Below are positions 8,578-17,052 of a stretch of DNA of 64,000 bases, piece after piece. The stretch covers positions 248,001-312,000 of the forward strand of contig JADGAN010000001.1 of NCBI GenBank assembly GCA_015231955.1, given 5' to 3'. This DNA comes from Oligoflexia bacterium (GTDB lineage Bacteria; Bdellovibrionota; Bacteriovoracia; Bacteriovoracales; Bacteriovoracaceae). The notes below the pieces were generated by a model. The model ran no database searches, was not told the DNA's origin, and was given only the letters and a program-made list of their open reading frames with translations. Made by a program: the position numbers and the translations under genes. The number at the start of each line of letters is the position of its first letter. Positions within the stretch are counted from its first letter, which is position 1.

Positions 8578-9067
8578 ACATATTTTACGAATGCAGGCCG
8601 CTTTAGTGCAAGCAAAAATAGCGGAGGAGAAGGGAGAGGTTCCCATTGGTGCAGTGATGGTGGAGGTGAATAGTGGAGAGATGGTGGCCCACGCTTTTAA
8701 TCGTCGTCGGCTTCCTCCCTTCGATCCTTGTGGGCACGCTGAGATTTTGGCGATGAGAGAGAGTTGTGAAAAGGTGGTTCACGATTGGAGGCTTAATTCC
8801 TACCTTTTGTATGTGACACTTGAGCCGTGCCCCATGTGTTTAGCAGCGATGGTGCAGGCACGGGTTGGGGGACTCATCTTTGGGGCGTATGATAAGAAGG
8901 GAGGAGCACTCTCTCTCGGGTACGCTCTTCACCGCGATTCGCGGCTTAACCATCGCTTTCCTGTGCTTGGTGGTATTTATGAGTTGGAGTGTGCGGGGGT
9001 GCTTAGGGATTTTTTTAAGAAGAGGCGCTCGATGGACTCCTTCCACATGGAGATTTTGCGCTCGTAG
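8537..9067 (+). CDS. tadA: tRNA adenosine deaminase TadA
   Basis: Zinc-dependent deaminase that converts A34 to inosine in tRNA-Arg(ACG), the tRNA encoded at 1248-1324. The zinc site is complete: H67-A-E69 in CGHAEILAMR, and C98 and C101 in EPCPMC. Conserved GEVPIGAVMV and the late RVGGLIFGAYDKKGGA support TadA over a plain cytidine deaminase. Length 176 residues is normal. The 5' end lies inside the PilZ-like gene, and several in-frame ATGs (8537, 8546, 8552, 8555) are possible. The 3' end overlaps the convergent glpK gene by 91 bases. Confidence 0.9.
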   Translation: MEKMVMMEKIELREHILRMQAALVQAKIAEEKGEVPIGAVMVEVNSGEMVAHAFNRRRLPPFDPCGHAEILAMRESCEKVVHDWRLNSYLLYVTLEPCPMCLAAMVQARVGGLIFGAYDKKGGALSLGYALHRDSRLNHRFPVLGGIYELECAGVLRDFFKKRRSMDSFHMEILRS

Positions 9068-10524
9068 TAGCTCATGAGTTCACGATTACTGCTGGGCCTA
9101 AAGGTGCGATCCTCTTTCCAATAACCTTTGATGTCAGAAAAGTTAAGCGCTCCAATACCGATGGCGGCGCCGAGAGCGGCACCGTAAGCGGTGGTCTCAA
9201 TCACTTGCGGCCGGGTGATAGGGGTTTTTGAGATGGACGCTTGCATCTCCATTAAGAGGTTATTGATGGAGGCCCCGCCGTCAACGGAGATGGCACTAAT
9301 AGGGTATTTTAAATCATGGGCAAAGGCGTGCATAAGATCGTTAACTGAGAGTGCAACACCTTCAAGGCAGGCGCGTGCCAGGTGGGTTCGCGTGGTATCG
9401 CGAGTGATGCCGAGGATGGCCCCTTTGGCGTGGGAGAACCAGTAAGGTGAACCGATGCCGCTAAAGAAGGGGAGGAATAGGAGGTGCTCCATCTCTTCAT
9501 TGGAGCTTGCACTCTTTGCTAACACCTCAATTTCTGCGCTGGTGGTGATCACTTTTAGTTGATCACGCATCCATTGAATGGCGGCACCTGCAATGTAGGA
9601 ACTGCCTTCGAGGGCATAGGCGGTTTTCCCTTGGTGGCGATAGGCAACCGTTGTCAGCAGACCGGAGTTGGAGTAGATGAGGTCACTTCCGGTATTCATC
9701 AGCATAAAGGCACCAGTGCCATAGGTACATTTGATGTCTCCTTTTTCAATTCCTTGTTGTCCAAAGAGCGCCGATTGTTGGTCACCAAAGAGGCAGGTAA
9801 TCGGGATCCCATCGGGAAGAAAGTCAAGGCCTTTGGTTTTTCCAAAAGAAGAAAAAGTATCTTTAATTTCAGGCAGAGTTTTGGGGTCAATGCCAAAGAG
9901 TGAAAGCAGTTCGTTGTCCCACTCACCGCTCTTAATATTCATCAAGAGATAGCGAGAGGCATTGGTGATGTCGGTTGCAAACACCTCACCGCTAGTGAGT
10001 CTGTAGAGAAGAAAGGCGTCGATGGTACCAAAGAGAGCGTTGTTCTCTTGCAAGGCCCTCTTTACTTCAGGGCGATTTTCAAGGAGCCATTTGATTTTAG
10101 TTCCTGAAAAGTAGGGATCGGTGGTGAGTCCTGTTTTTTCTTTGATAAGCTTATCTTTTCCCTCTGAGATGAGTTGGTTACAGTAGTTTGTGGTTCTGCG
10201 GTCTTGCCAGACAATTGCAGGGCCTAGCGCTTTTCCGCTCTGTTTATGAATGGCAGCAATGGTTTCTCGTTGGTTGGTGATTCCGATGGCGGTAATTTGA
10301 TTGCTCTTTACTTCCATTTTTTTTAACAGCAGTGTCGCCGCTTTACGTACACTCTCCCAAATTTCATCAAGGTTATGCTCAACTTCTCCCGGCGTAGGAA
10401 AGTGCTGTGGAAATTCAACAGTTCTTTTCCCAATAAAGGAGAAGTCTTTGCCACTAATGAGCGCGCATGTTGTTCCAGTTGTTCCTTGATCAATGGCCAA
10501 AATATAAGTTTGTTTTGATGACAT
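8977..10524 (-). CDS. glpK: Glycerol kinase
   Basis: Glycerol kinase of the FGGY family, phosphorylating glycerol to glycerol-3-phosphate with ATP in the cytosol. It shows the N-terminal phosphate loop (AIDQGTTGTTCALI), ITNQRETIAAI and IVWQDRRT, the GDQQSALFGQQG segment, YGTGAFMLMNTG, and the C-terminal VDGGASINNLLMEMQA. The protein is 515 residues, slightly longer than the usual ~500, because the C-terminal tail runs through the end of tadA. No glycerol facilitator or glycerol-3-phosphate dehydrogenase gene is in the window. ATG start. Confidence 0.93.
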   Translation of the reverse strand: MSSKQTYILAIDQGTTGTTCALISGKDFSFIGKRTVEFPQHFPTPGEVEHNLDEIWESVRKAATLLLKKMEVKSNQITAIGITNQRETIAAIHKQSGKALGPAIVWQDRRTTNYCNQLISEGKDKLIKEKTGLTTDPYFSGTKIKWLLENRPEVKRALQENNALFGTIDAFLLYRLTSGEVFATDITNASRYLLMNIKSGEWDNELLSLFGIDPKTLPEIKDTFSSFGKTKGLDFLPDGIPITCLFGDQQSALFGQQGIEKGDIKCTYGTGAFMLMNTGSDLIYSNSGLLTTVAYRHQGKTAYALEGSSYIAGAAIQWMRDQLKVITTSAEIEVLAKSASSNEEMEHLLFLPFFSGIGSPYWFSHAKGAILGITRDTTRTHLARACLEGVALSVNDLMHAFAHDLKYPISAISVDGGASINNLLMEMQASISKTPITRPQVIETTAYGAALGAAIGIGALNFSDIKGYWKEDRTFRPSSNRELMSYYERKISMWKESIERLFLKKSLSTPAHSNS

Positions 10525-10575
10525 TAGCGATACTCCTCTATTTTCTATTGATGAGTTGGCAGTGAGAGATAGAGG

Positions 10576-10767
10576 TTATCTTAATGTAACTGCATCGCTT
10601 TCTGAAACAACTTTTACCATACGAACCCACATTTTTCCGATATAGCTATTCGATGTTCGCAACATAGCTAGGGAGAGAAATACCACGATGGAGAGGAGTA
10701 ATACAAATTCAATTAGGACTTGTCCCTCTTCTTGTTGACGTTGGTGCTGACGTTGATTTCTTTTCAT
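10576..10767 (-). CDS. Small pilin-like / TadE-like membrane protein
   Basis: 63-residue protein with a charged, Gln/Arg-rich leader (MKRNQRQHQRQQEE). Then comes GQVLIEFVLLLSIVVFLSLAMLR, which mimics the processing site and hydrophobic helix of type IVb/TadE pilin-like proteins: Gly at -1, then Glu at about +5. After the helix only about 27 residues remain. No tad/flp assembly genes are nearby. It may be a minor pseudopilin or a stand-alone small membrane protein. Start ATG with a weak ribosome site. Confidence 0.5.
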   Translation of the reverse strand: MKRNQRQHQRQQEEGQVLIEFVLLLSIVVFLSLAMLRTSNSYIGKMWVRMVKVVSESDAVTLR

Positions 10768-10828
10768 AACTCTATTCTAAGGGAAGTGCGATTTTTTCCC
10801 CAGTGGGAAGCAAATTCGTATTCTTGAG

Positions 10829-12103
10829 TTATCTCGCCAGGGTATTACAGGCGAGATTTTTACCCCAGTTGTAGGTGATTTGGTTAATGCTGTTACATTT
10901 AAAGAGGGTGAAGCGCGGTTTTAGGCCTTCGATGATGGCACCTTGGGAGTAGAGTCCTAGGGCGTGAGCTGCATTGAGAGTGATGGCCGACCAGAGTTCA
11001 CCTAAGTTCATTTTGTACATGGGGGCGGCGATCGAGGCCAGCATCAAGAGGTTGTCACAGTGGCAAGATCCAGGATTGTAGTCAGAAGCAATAGCAACTT
11101 TAACGCCGTTATCGAGAAATTTACGAGCATTTGCCATTGTTTTTCCGAGAAAGAGGCCAGTACCCGGAAGGAGAGTGGCCACCGTTTTGGATTTAGCGAG
11201 AGCGGCAATGCCTTGATCGCAAGTTTGCAGCAGATGATCGACGCTTAGGGCCCCTAACTCTGCTCCTAGTTTTGCCCCGAAGTTGTTGTTAAATTCGTCG
11301 GCGTGTGCTTTGAAAGGAATGCCTAGCTCGCGGGCAAGCGTGAAGAGCTGTCGTGTATCGGTCTCATCAAAATAATTTTTTTCAAAGAAGATATCGACCG
11401 CATCTACTTTCACTTTTTTGAGTAGAGGGAGAACCACTTTATTCATGTACTCTGAGGAGGTGGCGAACTCTTTAGGAACTGCATGGGCCGCCATAAAGGT
11501 GTTCATAATTTGAATTTTAGGAGAGAAAAACTCCTTGAGATCGGCAATCACTTCACTAATCTCTTTTTCTTTAACTATGTTTAGTCCGTAGCCACTTTTG
11601 ATTTCAATCGTACCAATTCCAATAGAGGCAAAGTGCTCGATCCGCTCCTTGCCGAGAAGGTAAAGCTCGTGAGTGCTTAAGCGGTTCGTCTCCTTCATAG
11701 TGAAGATAATACCGCCGCCAGCTGCGGCAATCTCCTCGTAGCTGGCACCATTTAATCGCATGGCATACTCATTCGAGCGATCACCACCAAAGATGATGTG
11801 GGTATGGGAATCCACCAGTTCAGGAGTGAGGGTATGGCCTGCGAAGTAGAGCGTTTTAATTTGTGTGGGATCGAGCGAGGTTCTAGAAGCATGTTCATAC
11901 TCTGCAGGAAAGTCATCTTCACGACCAACCCAGAGGATATGATCTGAATCAAAAACGATGCTGGCGTTTTCAATGATACCAAGGTCGCTTGTATTTAAGT
12001 TGCGTCCATCTTTTTTGAGGGCGCCTCCTAATGTGACAATTTGCGAGAGGTTGCGATAGGCGGTAATGATTTTACTACCATCGGAAGTGTGGAGTGATTG
12101 CAC
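10829..12103 (-). CDS. hutI: Imidazolonepropionase
   Basis: HutI, an amidohydrolase that opens 4-imidazolone-5-propionate to N-formimino-L-glutamate, the third step of histidine degradation. Metal-binding and substrate motifs are clear: ELVDSHTHIIFGGDRSNEYAMRL with the HxH pair, GASYEEIAAAGGGI, EIKSGYG, FKAHADEF, VDHLLQT and ASDYNPGSC. Length 424 residues fits. The start is GTG at 12103 with an AAGGAG site upstream. It lies 36 bases downstream of hutU in the same direction. hutH and a formimidoylase are not in the window. Confidence 0.95.
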   Translation of the reverse strand: MQSLHTSDGSKIITAYRNLSQIVTLGGALKKDGRNLNTSDLGIIENASIVFDSDHILWVGREDDFPAEYEHASRTSLDPTQIKTLYFAGHTLTPELVDSHTHIIFGGDRSNEYAMRLNGASYEEIAAAGGGIIFTMKETNRLSTHELYLLGKERIEHFASIGIGTIEIKSGYGLNIVKEKEISEVIADLKEFFSPKIQIMNTFMAAHAVPKEFATSSEYMNKVVLPLLKKVKVDAVDIFFEKNYFDETDTRQLFTLARELGIPFKAHADEFNNNFGAKLGAELGALSVDHLLQTCDQGIAALAKSKTVATLLPGTGLFLGKTMANARKFLDNGVKVAIASDYNPGSCHCDNLLMLASIAAPMYKMNLGELWSAITLNAAHALGLYSQGAIIEGLKPRFTLFKCNSINQITYNWGKNLACNTLAR

Positions 12104-12139
12104 GGCGAAGTTCTCCTTCTTGATTGGTTACTAAATCGT

Positions 12140-13807
12140 TTAGTCGAGGGATGGAAAGCCGAGGTTGGTTTTCGAGCGGAAGCGAAGTGCCTCTTCGTAA
12201 CCAGCATCTGCATGGCGAATCACTCCCATGCCTGGGTCGGAGTTTAAGACGCGGCGAAGGCGCGCATCCATGTCGTCGCTGCCATCGGCAACGATCACCA
12301 TCCCTGCGTGCTGAGAGTAACCAATGCCCACACCACCACCGTGATGGAAGCTCACCCAGGAGGCGCCATTCATGGTGTTGATCAGTGCATTTAAAATAGG
12401 CCAATCGCTGATGGCATCGGAACCATCCTTCATGCTTTCGGTTTCACGATTAGGAGATGCCACGCTGCCGGAGTCGAGGTGATCGCGACCGATTACGATG
12501 GGTGCTTTCACGCGGCCACTGCGGACGAGTTGGTTAAAGAGAAGACCGGCCTTTTCACGCTCACCATATTTTAGCCAGCAAATACGCGATGGCAATCCTT
12601 GAAAGGCCACCATCTCTTTGGCCTTGTCTAGCCAATTCCGCATCTTTTTATTTTGGGGGAAGAGCTCTTTTAACGCCTCTTCGGTGGTGTAGATATCCTC
12701 AGGATCACCAGAGAGCGCAACCCATCTAAAAGGGCCAGAGCCTTCACAGAAGAGCGGACGAATGTAAGCAGGGGTGAAGCCTGGAAAATCGAAAGCATTT
12801 GGCTCTCCTCCTTTAACCGCACCTGCACGAATGTTATTCCCATAGTCGAAAACGTGGGAGCCACGGCGTTTGAATTCGAGCATTGCACGCACATGATCGC
12901 GCATGGTTTGGTAGGAGCGTTCAACGTACTGTTTGGAGTCGCTCTTTCTAAGTGCTGCGGCCTGATCGAGGGTTAGGTTACGAGGAACGTAACCGTTAAG
13001 GGGATCGTGTGCTGAAGTTTGATCGGTCACAAGATCGGGAAGGATATTTTTACTTAAGAGAAATTCGAAGAAGTCGGCCGCATTTCCAACCACACCAATG
13101 GAGCAGGCGCGCTCCTCTTTTTTATACTTAAGTGCAAGCTCTAGTGCCTCTTGAAAGGAGTTGGCCAGGATATCGAGGTAGCGGGTTTTCAGTCGCTTTT
13201 CGATGCGCTCGCGTGAGACATCGGCCCCAACAAAGACACCTTCTGCCATCTTTACAGCAAGAGGTTGTGCTCCTCCCATTCCTCCAAGACCGGCCGAGAG
13301 GACAAGCTTTCCTTTAAGTGTATGATTGGCGCCATAATGTTTTTCAGCGGCGGCCATGAACGTTTCATAGGTGCCTTGTAAAATTCCTTGAGTGCCAATA
13401 TAGATCCATGAACCTGCAGTCATCTGGCCATACATGATGAGTCCGCGCTCTTTCAGTTCATTAAAGTAATCCCAGTTTCCCCAATGGGGAACGATGTTGG
13501 AGTTTGCAAGGAGCACACGGGGACCGTGGGAGTGCGAAGGAAAAACTGCGACCGGTTTTCCCGATTGAATCAAGAGTGTCTGGTCGTTTTCAATGCTCTT
13601 GAGTGCCTTGATGATGTTGGTAAGCGCGGTGGGATTACGGGCCGCTTGTCCATTGCCACCATAAACGATGAGGTTTTCGCGATCCTCTGCGACCTCGGGG
13701 TGGAGGTTATTTAAGAGGCAACGAAGTGCGGCCTCTTGGTGCCAGCCTTTGCAGGTTAATTTATTTCCAACTGGTGGCAGTGGAATTGATACTGATGTTG
13801 TTGACAT
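12140..13807 (-). CDS. hutU: Urocanate hydratase
   Basis: HutU converts urocanate to 4-imidazolone-5-propionate using tightly bound NAD+. Conserved segments run throughout, including [64 protein letters not shown], and [19 protein letters not shown] near the C-terminus. The 555-residue length is typical. Start ATG with GAGAAGGAGAG upstream. It pairs with hutI to form a partial histidine-utilisation operon downstream of rpe. Confidence 0.96.
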   Translation of the reverse strand: MSTTSVSIPLPPVGNKLTCKGWHQEAALRCLLNNLHPEVAEDRENLIVYGGNGQAARNPTALTNIIKALKSIENDQTLLIQSGKPVAVFPSHSHGPRVLLANSNIVPHWGNWDYFNELKERGLIMYGQMTAGSWIYIGTQGILQGTYETFMAAAEKHYGANHTLKGKLVLSAGLGGMGGAQPLAVKMAEGVFVGADVSRERIEKRLKTRYLDILANSFQEALELALKYKKEERACSIGVVGNAADFFEFLLSKNILPDLVTDQTSAHDPLNGYVPRNLTLDQAAALRKSDSKQYVERSYQTMRDHVRAMLEFKRRGSHVFDYGNNIRAGAVKGGEPNAFDFPGFTPAYIRPLFCEGSGPFRWVALSGDPEDIYTTEEALKELFPQNKKMRNWLDKAKEMVAFQGLPSRICWLKYGEREKAGLLFNQLVRSGRVKAPIVIGRDHLDSGSVASPNRETESMKDGSDAISDWPILNALINTMNGASWVSFHHGGGVGIGYSQHAGMVIVADGSDDMDARLRRVLNSDPGMGVIRHADAGYEEALRFRSKTNLGFPSLD

Positions 13808-13844
13808 AATTTAACTCTCCTTCTCTTATCATTGATCATTTAAT

Positions 13845-14513
13845 TCATTTTAATAGTGGTCGCAGTGATTCTACTTTTTCTGAGTAATGTTGTGGAAAAG
13901 TGCCAAAAATATAGGTGCCGGCCACCAGGTTATCGACTCCTCTTTTGGTGAGTTCGTTTGCATTGGAGTCATCCACACCGCCATCAACTTGAATTTGAAA
14001 AGTGGCCTTTAGTTGCTTACGACGAAGATCCAGTGCCTCCACTTTGCGATAGGTGTTGGCAATAAATTTTTGTCCACCAAAACCGGGATTAACCGACATC
14101 AGCAGCACCAGGTCGAGTTGCTCTAGGAGATAATCGGGAATGATATCGATATTGGTGCTTGGATTGAGTGAGACACCTACGCTTGGGTAGAGTCTCTTTA
14201 CCTTGTTGATCGTGGAGTCGTGGTGGTGGATGGTCTCGTAATGGAATGTAAGGTTATGGATATGCAGATCTTGTAACGTATCAATGTAAAAAGCAGGATT
14301 AGTTACCATGAGATGCACATCGAGTGGATGCTTGGAAATTTTTGCTAATTTTTCAATAATAGGCCTACCAAAGGTGAGGTTGGGAACAAAGTGGCCGTCC
14401 ATCACATCAAGGTGAAACCAAATATCTTTCATCGGAAAGAAGTGTTCAAGTTCACTTTGCAAGTTTAAAAAATCTGCTGCCAAGAGACTGGGTGAAATGA
14501 TAATTTTTTTCAT
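13845..14513 (-). CDS. rpe: Ribulose-phosphate 3-epimerase
   Basis: TIM-barrel epimerase interconverting ribulose-5-phosphate and xylulose-5-phosphate in the pentose phosphate pathway. It shows ISPSLLAADF, the metal-binding FHLDVMDGHFVPNLTFG, VNPGFGGQKF and QVDGGVDDSNA. Length 222 residues is standard. The gene starts 14 bases after the fmt stop, so it belongs to the def-fmt transcription unit. The same fmt-rpe proximity occurs in many bacteria. Confidence 0.95.
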   Translation of the reverse strand: MKKIIISPSLLAADFLNLQSELEHFFPMKDIWFHLDVMDGHFVPNLTFGRPIIEKLAKISKHPLDVHLMVTNPAFYIDTLQDLHIHNLTFHYETIHHHDSTINKVKRLYPSVGVSLNPSTNIDIIPDYLLEQLDLVLLMSVNPGFGGQKFIANTYRKVEALDLRRKQLKATFQIQVDGGVDDSNANELTKRGVDNLVAGTYIFGTFPQHYSEKVESLRPLLK

Positions 14514-14527
14514 GGACGTTAGACTCC

Positions 14528-15514
14528 CTACTCGAGAGTGAGTTCCCCTCGAATTCCATTTAAGAGTTCACTATCTTTGCAAACCTTTTTGCCTTCCAAT
14601 TGTACTTGAGTTAATCGGATTGGTCTATCAGCAGAACCGAGGAGAAGCCACTTCTCCGTACACAAGTGGCCAGGAGCGGGATGAGCGGAGGAGGGGATTT
14701 CTGCTGGCGAGACAATTTGCGCGCTGATGATTTTTAAGCGCTGTTGCTTTTGCTTAGCACAGTTTAAGTGGCAAAAAGTTCCAGGCCACGGGTTAAAGGC
14801 ACGAATGCGGTTATAGATCGCTTCGGCACTGCTTTTTTGCAGCAGCTCTTTGGTGATGGCGCCATCATCACGATAAAGACTAGGGGCGTAGGTAACCAAA
14901 GACTCCACTTGTGGTGTTGCCAGGAGAGCATTTTTTTTTATTTTGTCGATAAAGGAGGTGATTGCTGTGGCCGAGAGTGCCTGCAAGCGCAGAGCAAGTT
15001 CACCTCCCGTTTCGTGGGGGGCAATGGTGGTGGTCTCTGTGTGTACAACGTCTCCTGCATCCATTTTTTTGACCATCTTTTGAATGGTGATTCCTGTGAT
15101 GGTGTCACCACTTAGGATGGCGTGTTGAATGGGCGCGGCCCCGCGGTATTTAGGGAGAAGGGAGGCGTGGATATTAAAACATCCTAGCGTTGGCAAGGAG
15201 AGAATTTCACCCTTTAAAAATTGGCAGAAGGCGAGCACGATGATGAGGTCAATTTGCTCATTGGCGGGAGTCAGTGCTCTTAATTTTTCGATGTCGTTAT
15301 TGATGTTTTCGCTTTGAAGGAGAGGGATGTTTAGTGTGACAGCTCGCTCTGCCACGGGAGGAGCGCACAGCTGCTGGAGTCCTCTTCCGGCAGCTTTAGA
15401 GGGAGGCGTGACGATTGCCAGAAGATTGATGTTCGGGTGGTTTGCAAGTGCATCGAGAGTGGGCACTGCAAATTCAGGAGTGCCACAGTAGATGACGTTA
15501 TATCTTTCTTTCAT
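14528..15514 (-). CDS. fmt: Methionyl-tRNA formyltransferase
   Basis: Formylates initiator Met-tRNA using 10-formyl-tetrahydrofolate. The N-terminal domain opens with YNVIYCGTPEFAVPTLDAL. The catalytic Asn-His pair is in CFNIHASLLPKYRGAAPIQ, with Asp in KKMDAGDV. The C-terminal OB-type tRNA-binding domain contains RAFNPWPGTF. I place the start at the ATG at 15514, which begins the family match and has AGGTGGG upstream; a longer frame adds 31 residues of Met/Arg repeats that are antisense to the def tail repeat. The start lies inside def, a 17-base overlap, indicating coupled translation. Confidence 0.94.
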   Translation of the reverse strand: MKERYNVIYCGTPEFAVPTLDALANHPNINLLAIVTPPSKAAGRGLQQLCAPPVAERAVTLNIPLLQSENINNDIEKLRALTPANEQIDLIIVLAFCQFLKGEILSLPTLGCFNIHASLLPKYRGAAPIQHAILSGDTITGITIQKMVKKMDAGDVVHTETTTIAPHETGGELALRLQALSATAITSFIDKIKKNALLATPQVESLVTYAPSLYRDDGAITKELLQKSSAEAIYNRIRAFNPWPGTFCHLNCAKQKQQRLKIISAQIVSPAEIPSSAHPAPGHLCTEKWLLLGSADRPIRLTQVQLEGKKVCKDSELLNGIRGELTLE

Positions 15515-16211
15515 TGCCCCCACCTTCTGCGGCCGCATTCTCATTCTCATCCTCATCGTCTTCATCATCATCATTGCATTCGTTATTGCCATCGAGGTAA
15601 CGACCATTTTGAGCAGCAGTGAGTTTTTGGCGTTTGATTAATTTTTTCTTATGGAAATTTTTTTTAAGAAAACTTAAATGGTCGATGATGACAACTCCAT
15701 CAAGGTGATCGTTTTCATGCTGGATACAGATAGCAAGCAACTCCTCAGCACTTAACTCGCAAAGATTACCGTCGAGATCATGATACTCCACCGTAACAGT
15801 TGCAGCGCGCTCCACCTCTTCGTAAACACCAGGAAGAGAGAGGCATCCCTCCTTGCACTTAACGAGCTCAGGGCCTCTAGTAATTTTAGGATTGATAAAC
15901 ACCCTAGGGTGAAAGTTGCTCAAATGGTAGGAGACCTCAATCAACTCAGGATTATCAATTCTTGGCCTTGAGATTTTTTTGCGTTCAAACTCAACATCGA
16001 TCACAAACATGCGGATGTTTTCACCGATTTGTGGGGCCGCAAGTCCAATTCCAGGTGCTTTATACATGGTATAGAGCATGTCTTGGGCCAATTTTTTTAA
16101 GCGCTCATCAAAGTTGGTAACTGGAAGCGATTTTTTAGAGAGCACAGGATGAGGATAGGTATAGACTTTTAAAAGCTCGCCTTTTTGCTGATAGTTTTCT
16201 AGAAATGACAT
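15498..16211 (-). CDS. def: Peptide deformylase with acidic low-complexity tail
   Basis: Removes the N-formyl group from nascent proteins. All three signature motifs are present: GIGLAAPQIG (about residues 54-63), EGCLSLPG with the metal-binding Cys, and IQHENDHLDG with the two His and catalytic Glu. The catalytic domain ends near residue 200. After it comes a tail dominated by Asp, Glu, Asn and Ala (DDDEDDEDENEN), encoded by a run of near-repeated triplets and hexamers at about 15537-15580. The tail is not part of the known fold and may vary in length. The gene overlaps fmt. Confidence 0.95.
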   Translation of the reverse strand: MSFLENYQQKGELLKVYTYPHPVLSKKSLPVTNFDERLKKLAQDMLYTMYKAPGIGLAAPQIGENIRMFVIDVEFERKKISRPRIDNPELIEVSYHLSNFHPRVFINPKITRGPELVKCKEGCLSLPGVYEEVERAATVTVEYHDLDGNLCELSAEELLAICIQHENDHLDGVVIIDHLSFLKKNFHKKKLIKRQKLTAAQNGRYLDGNNECNDDDEDDEDENENAAAEGGGNERKI

Positions 16212-16241
16212 TACAATTTTTACCTCGTGTTTTACTACTTG

Positions 16242-17000
16242 CTAGCGCAAGATCGTCGAAAGCAGTGTGCAATAATAGATGATTTTAGATAGGAGGTAAA
16301 GGAGGGGCCTGGCAAAAAGTGTGGCCGTCAGTGTGCCAAGGCGAGGGTACTTTTCCAGCTTGGCAACTAGCTTAGTGGAGTAGAGGTAATAGAGGCGAAT
16401 CAGCTCTATCCCTAGCGTGGAACGGTTAAGCACTTGTTTTAACTTTTGCAGTTCCAAAGTGACCGGGTGAGTGTCACCGTAGCAGAAGGTGGCAATATAG
16501 CACTTTTTTGATGCAATATAGATGCGATTATAGGCCTCGCGAAACTCATTTTTGTGAGCATGGCGATTTTTGCGGATAAATTTTCGGAGCATCTCTGCGT
16601 TGACCACCTGGTATTCCATCCCAATGGTAAACTCCAGAAATTTATTAAAGCAACGGCGAAACTCTTTGTCGAGGTTAGGAGAGAGGTCGAGGATTTTACT
16701 CTGTTCCCAGTAGATGTGGCTAATGAGAAGCATTTCTGCAAGATCTCTTTTCAGGTCAAAGTGTTTTGGGGATAGAGTTTCTAGCGGAACGTCTTTAATG
16801 TCTGCCAATAGTGAGAGGTAGGAGTTGTAGAACCTGATGGCAGTAATAAAGTCACCTTTATACTTTGCCTCATGTGCCTGCTTAACGATCGACATGCGAT
16901 GAACGTAGCGCTCGTTTAAGGCCCTTAAATTTTTAACTTTCTTTTTCTCGCCACCATTTCCGGAATTGGAACCGGAGGAGGCTGCATTTTCATTCATCAT
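16242..17000 (-). CDS. Unrecognised protein with CYIATFCYG (CFIATA-type) motif
   Basis: 252-residue protein without a signal peptide. The N-terminus is Asn/Ser/Gly-rich, then helical and basic, with a TPR-like stretch at about 40-70 (AHEAKYKGDFITAIRFYNSYLSL). Near residue 166 comes KKCYIATFCYGDTHPVTLELQKLKQ, then RLYYLYSTKLVAKLEK and a hydrophobic C-terminus. This resembles the CFIATAAYG...L..LR.FRD...YY..SP motif found at the C-terminus of otherwise unrelated bacterial proteins; its function is unknown to me. It sits between def and an outer-membrane protein gene, within the priA-def-fmt run. No function can be assigned. Confidence 0.6.
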   Translation of the reverse strand: MMNENAASSGSNSGNGGEKKKVKNLRALNERYVHRMSIVKQAHEAKYKGDFITAIRFYNSYLSLLADIKDVPLETLSPKHFDLKRDLAEMLLISHIYWEQSKILDLSPNLDKEFRRCFNKFLEFTIGMEYQVVNAEMLRKFIRKNRHAHKNEFREAYNRIYIASKKCYIATFCYGDTHPVTLELQKLKQVLNRSTLGIELIRLYYLYSTKLVAKLEKYPRLGTLTATLFARPLLYLLSKIIYYCTLLSTILR

Positions 17001-17052
17001 GCAGGGCCTATCGGCAAACGGGGCATGCAGTTTAGAGAAATTATGAAATTTG

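Noticed and set aside
14768-15622. Plus-strand and extended minus-strand frames around fmt/def, including an Arg/Met repeat N-terminus for fmt
   Set aside because: The RMRMRMR stretch is the alternate-frame reading of the acidic def tail repeat; the real fmt start is at 15514.
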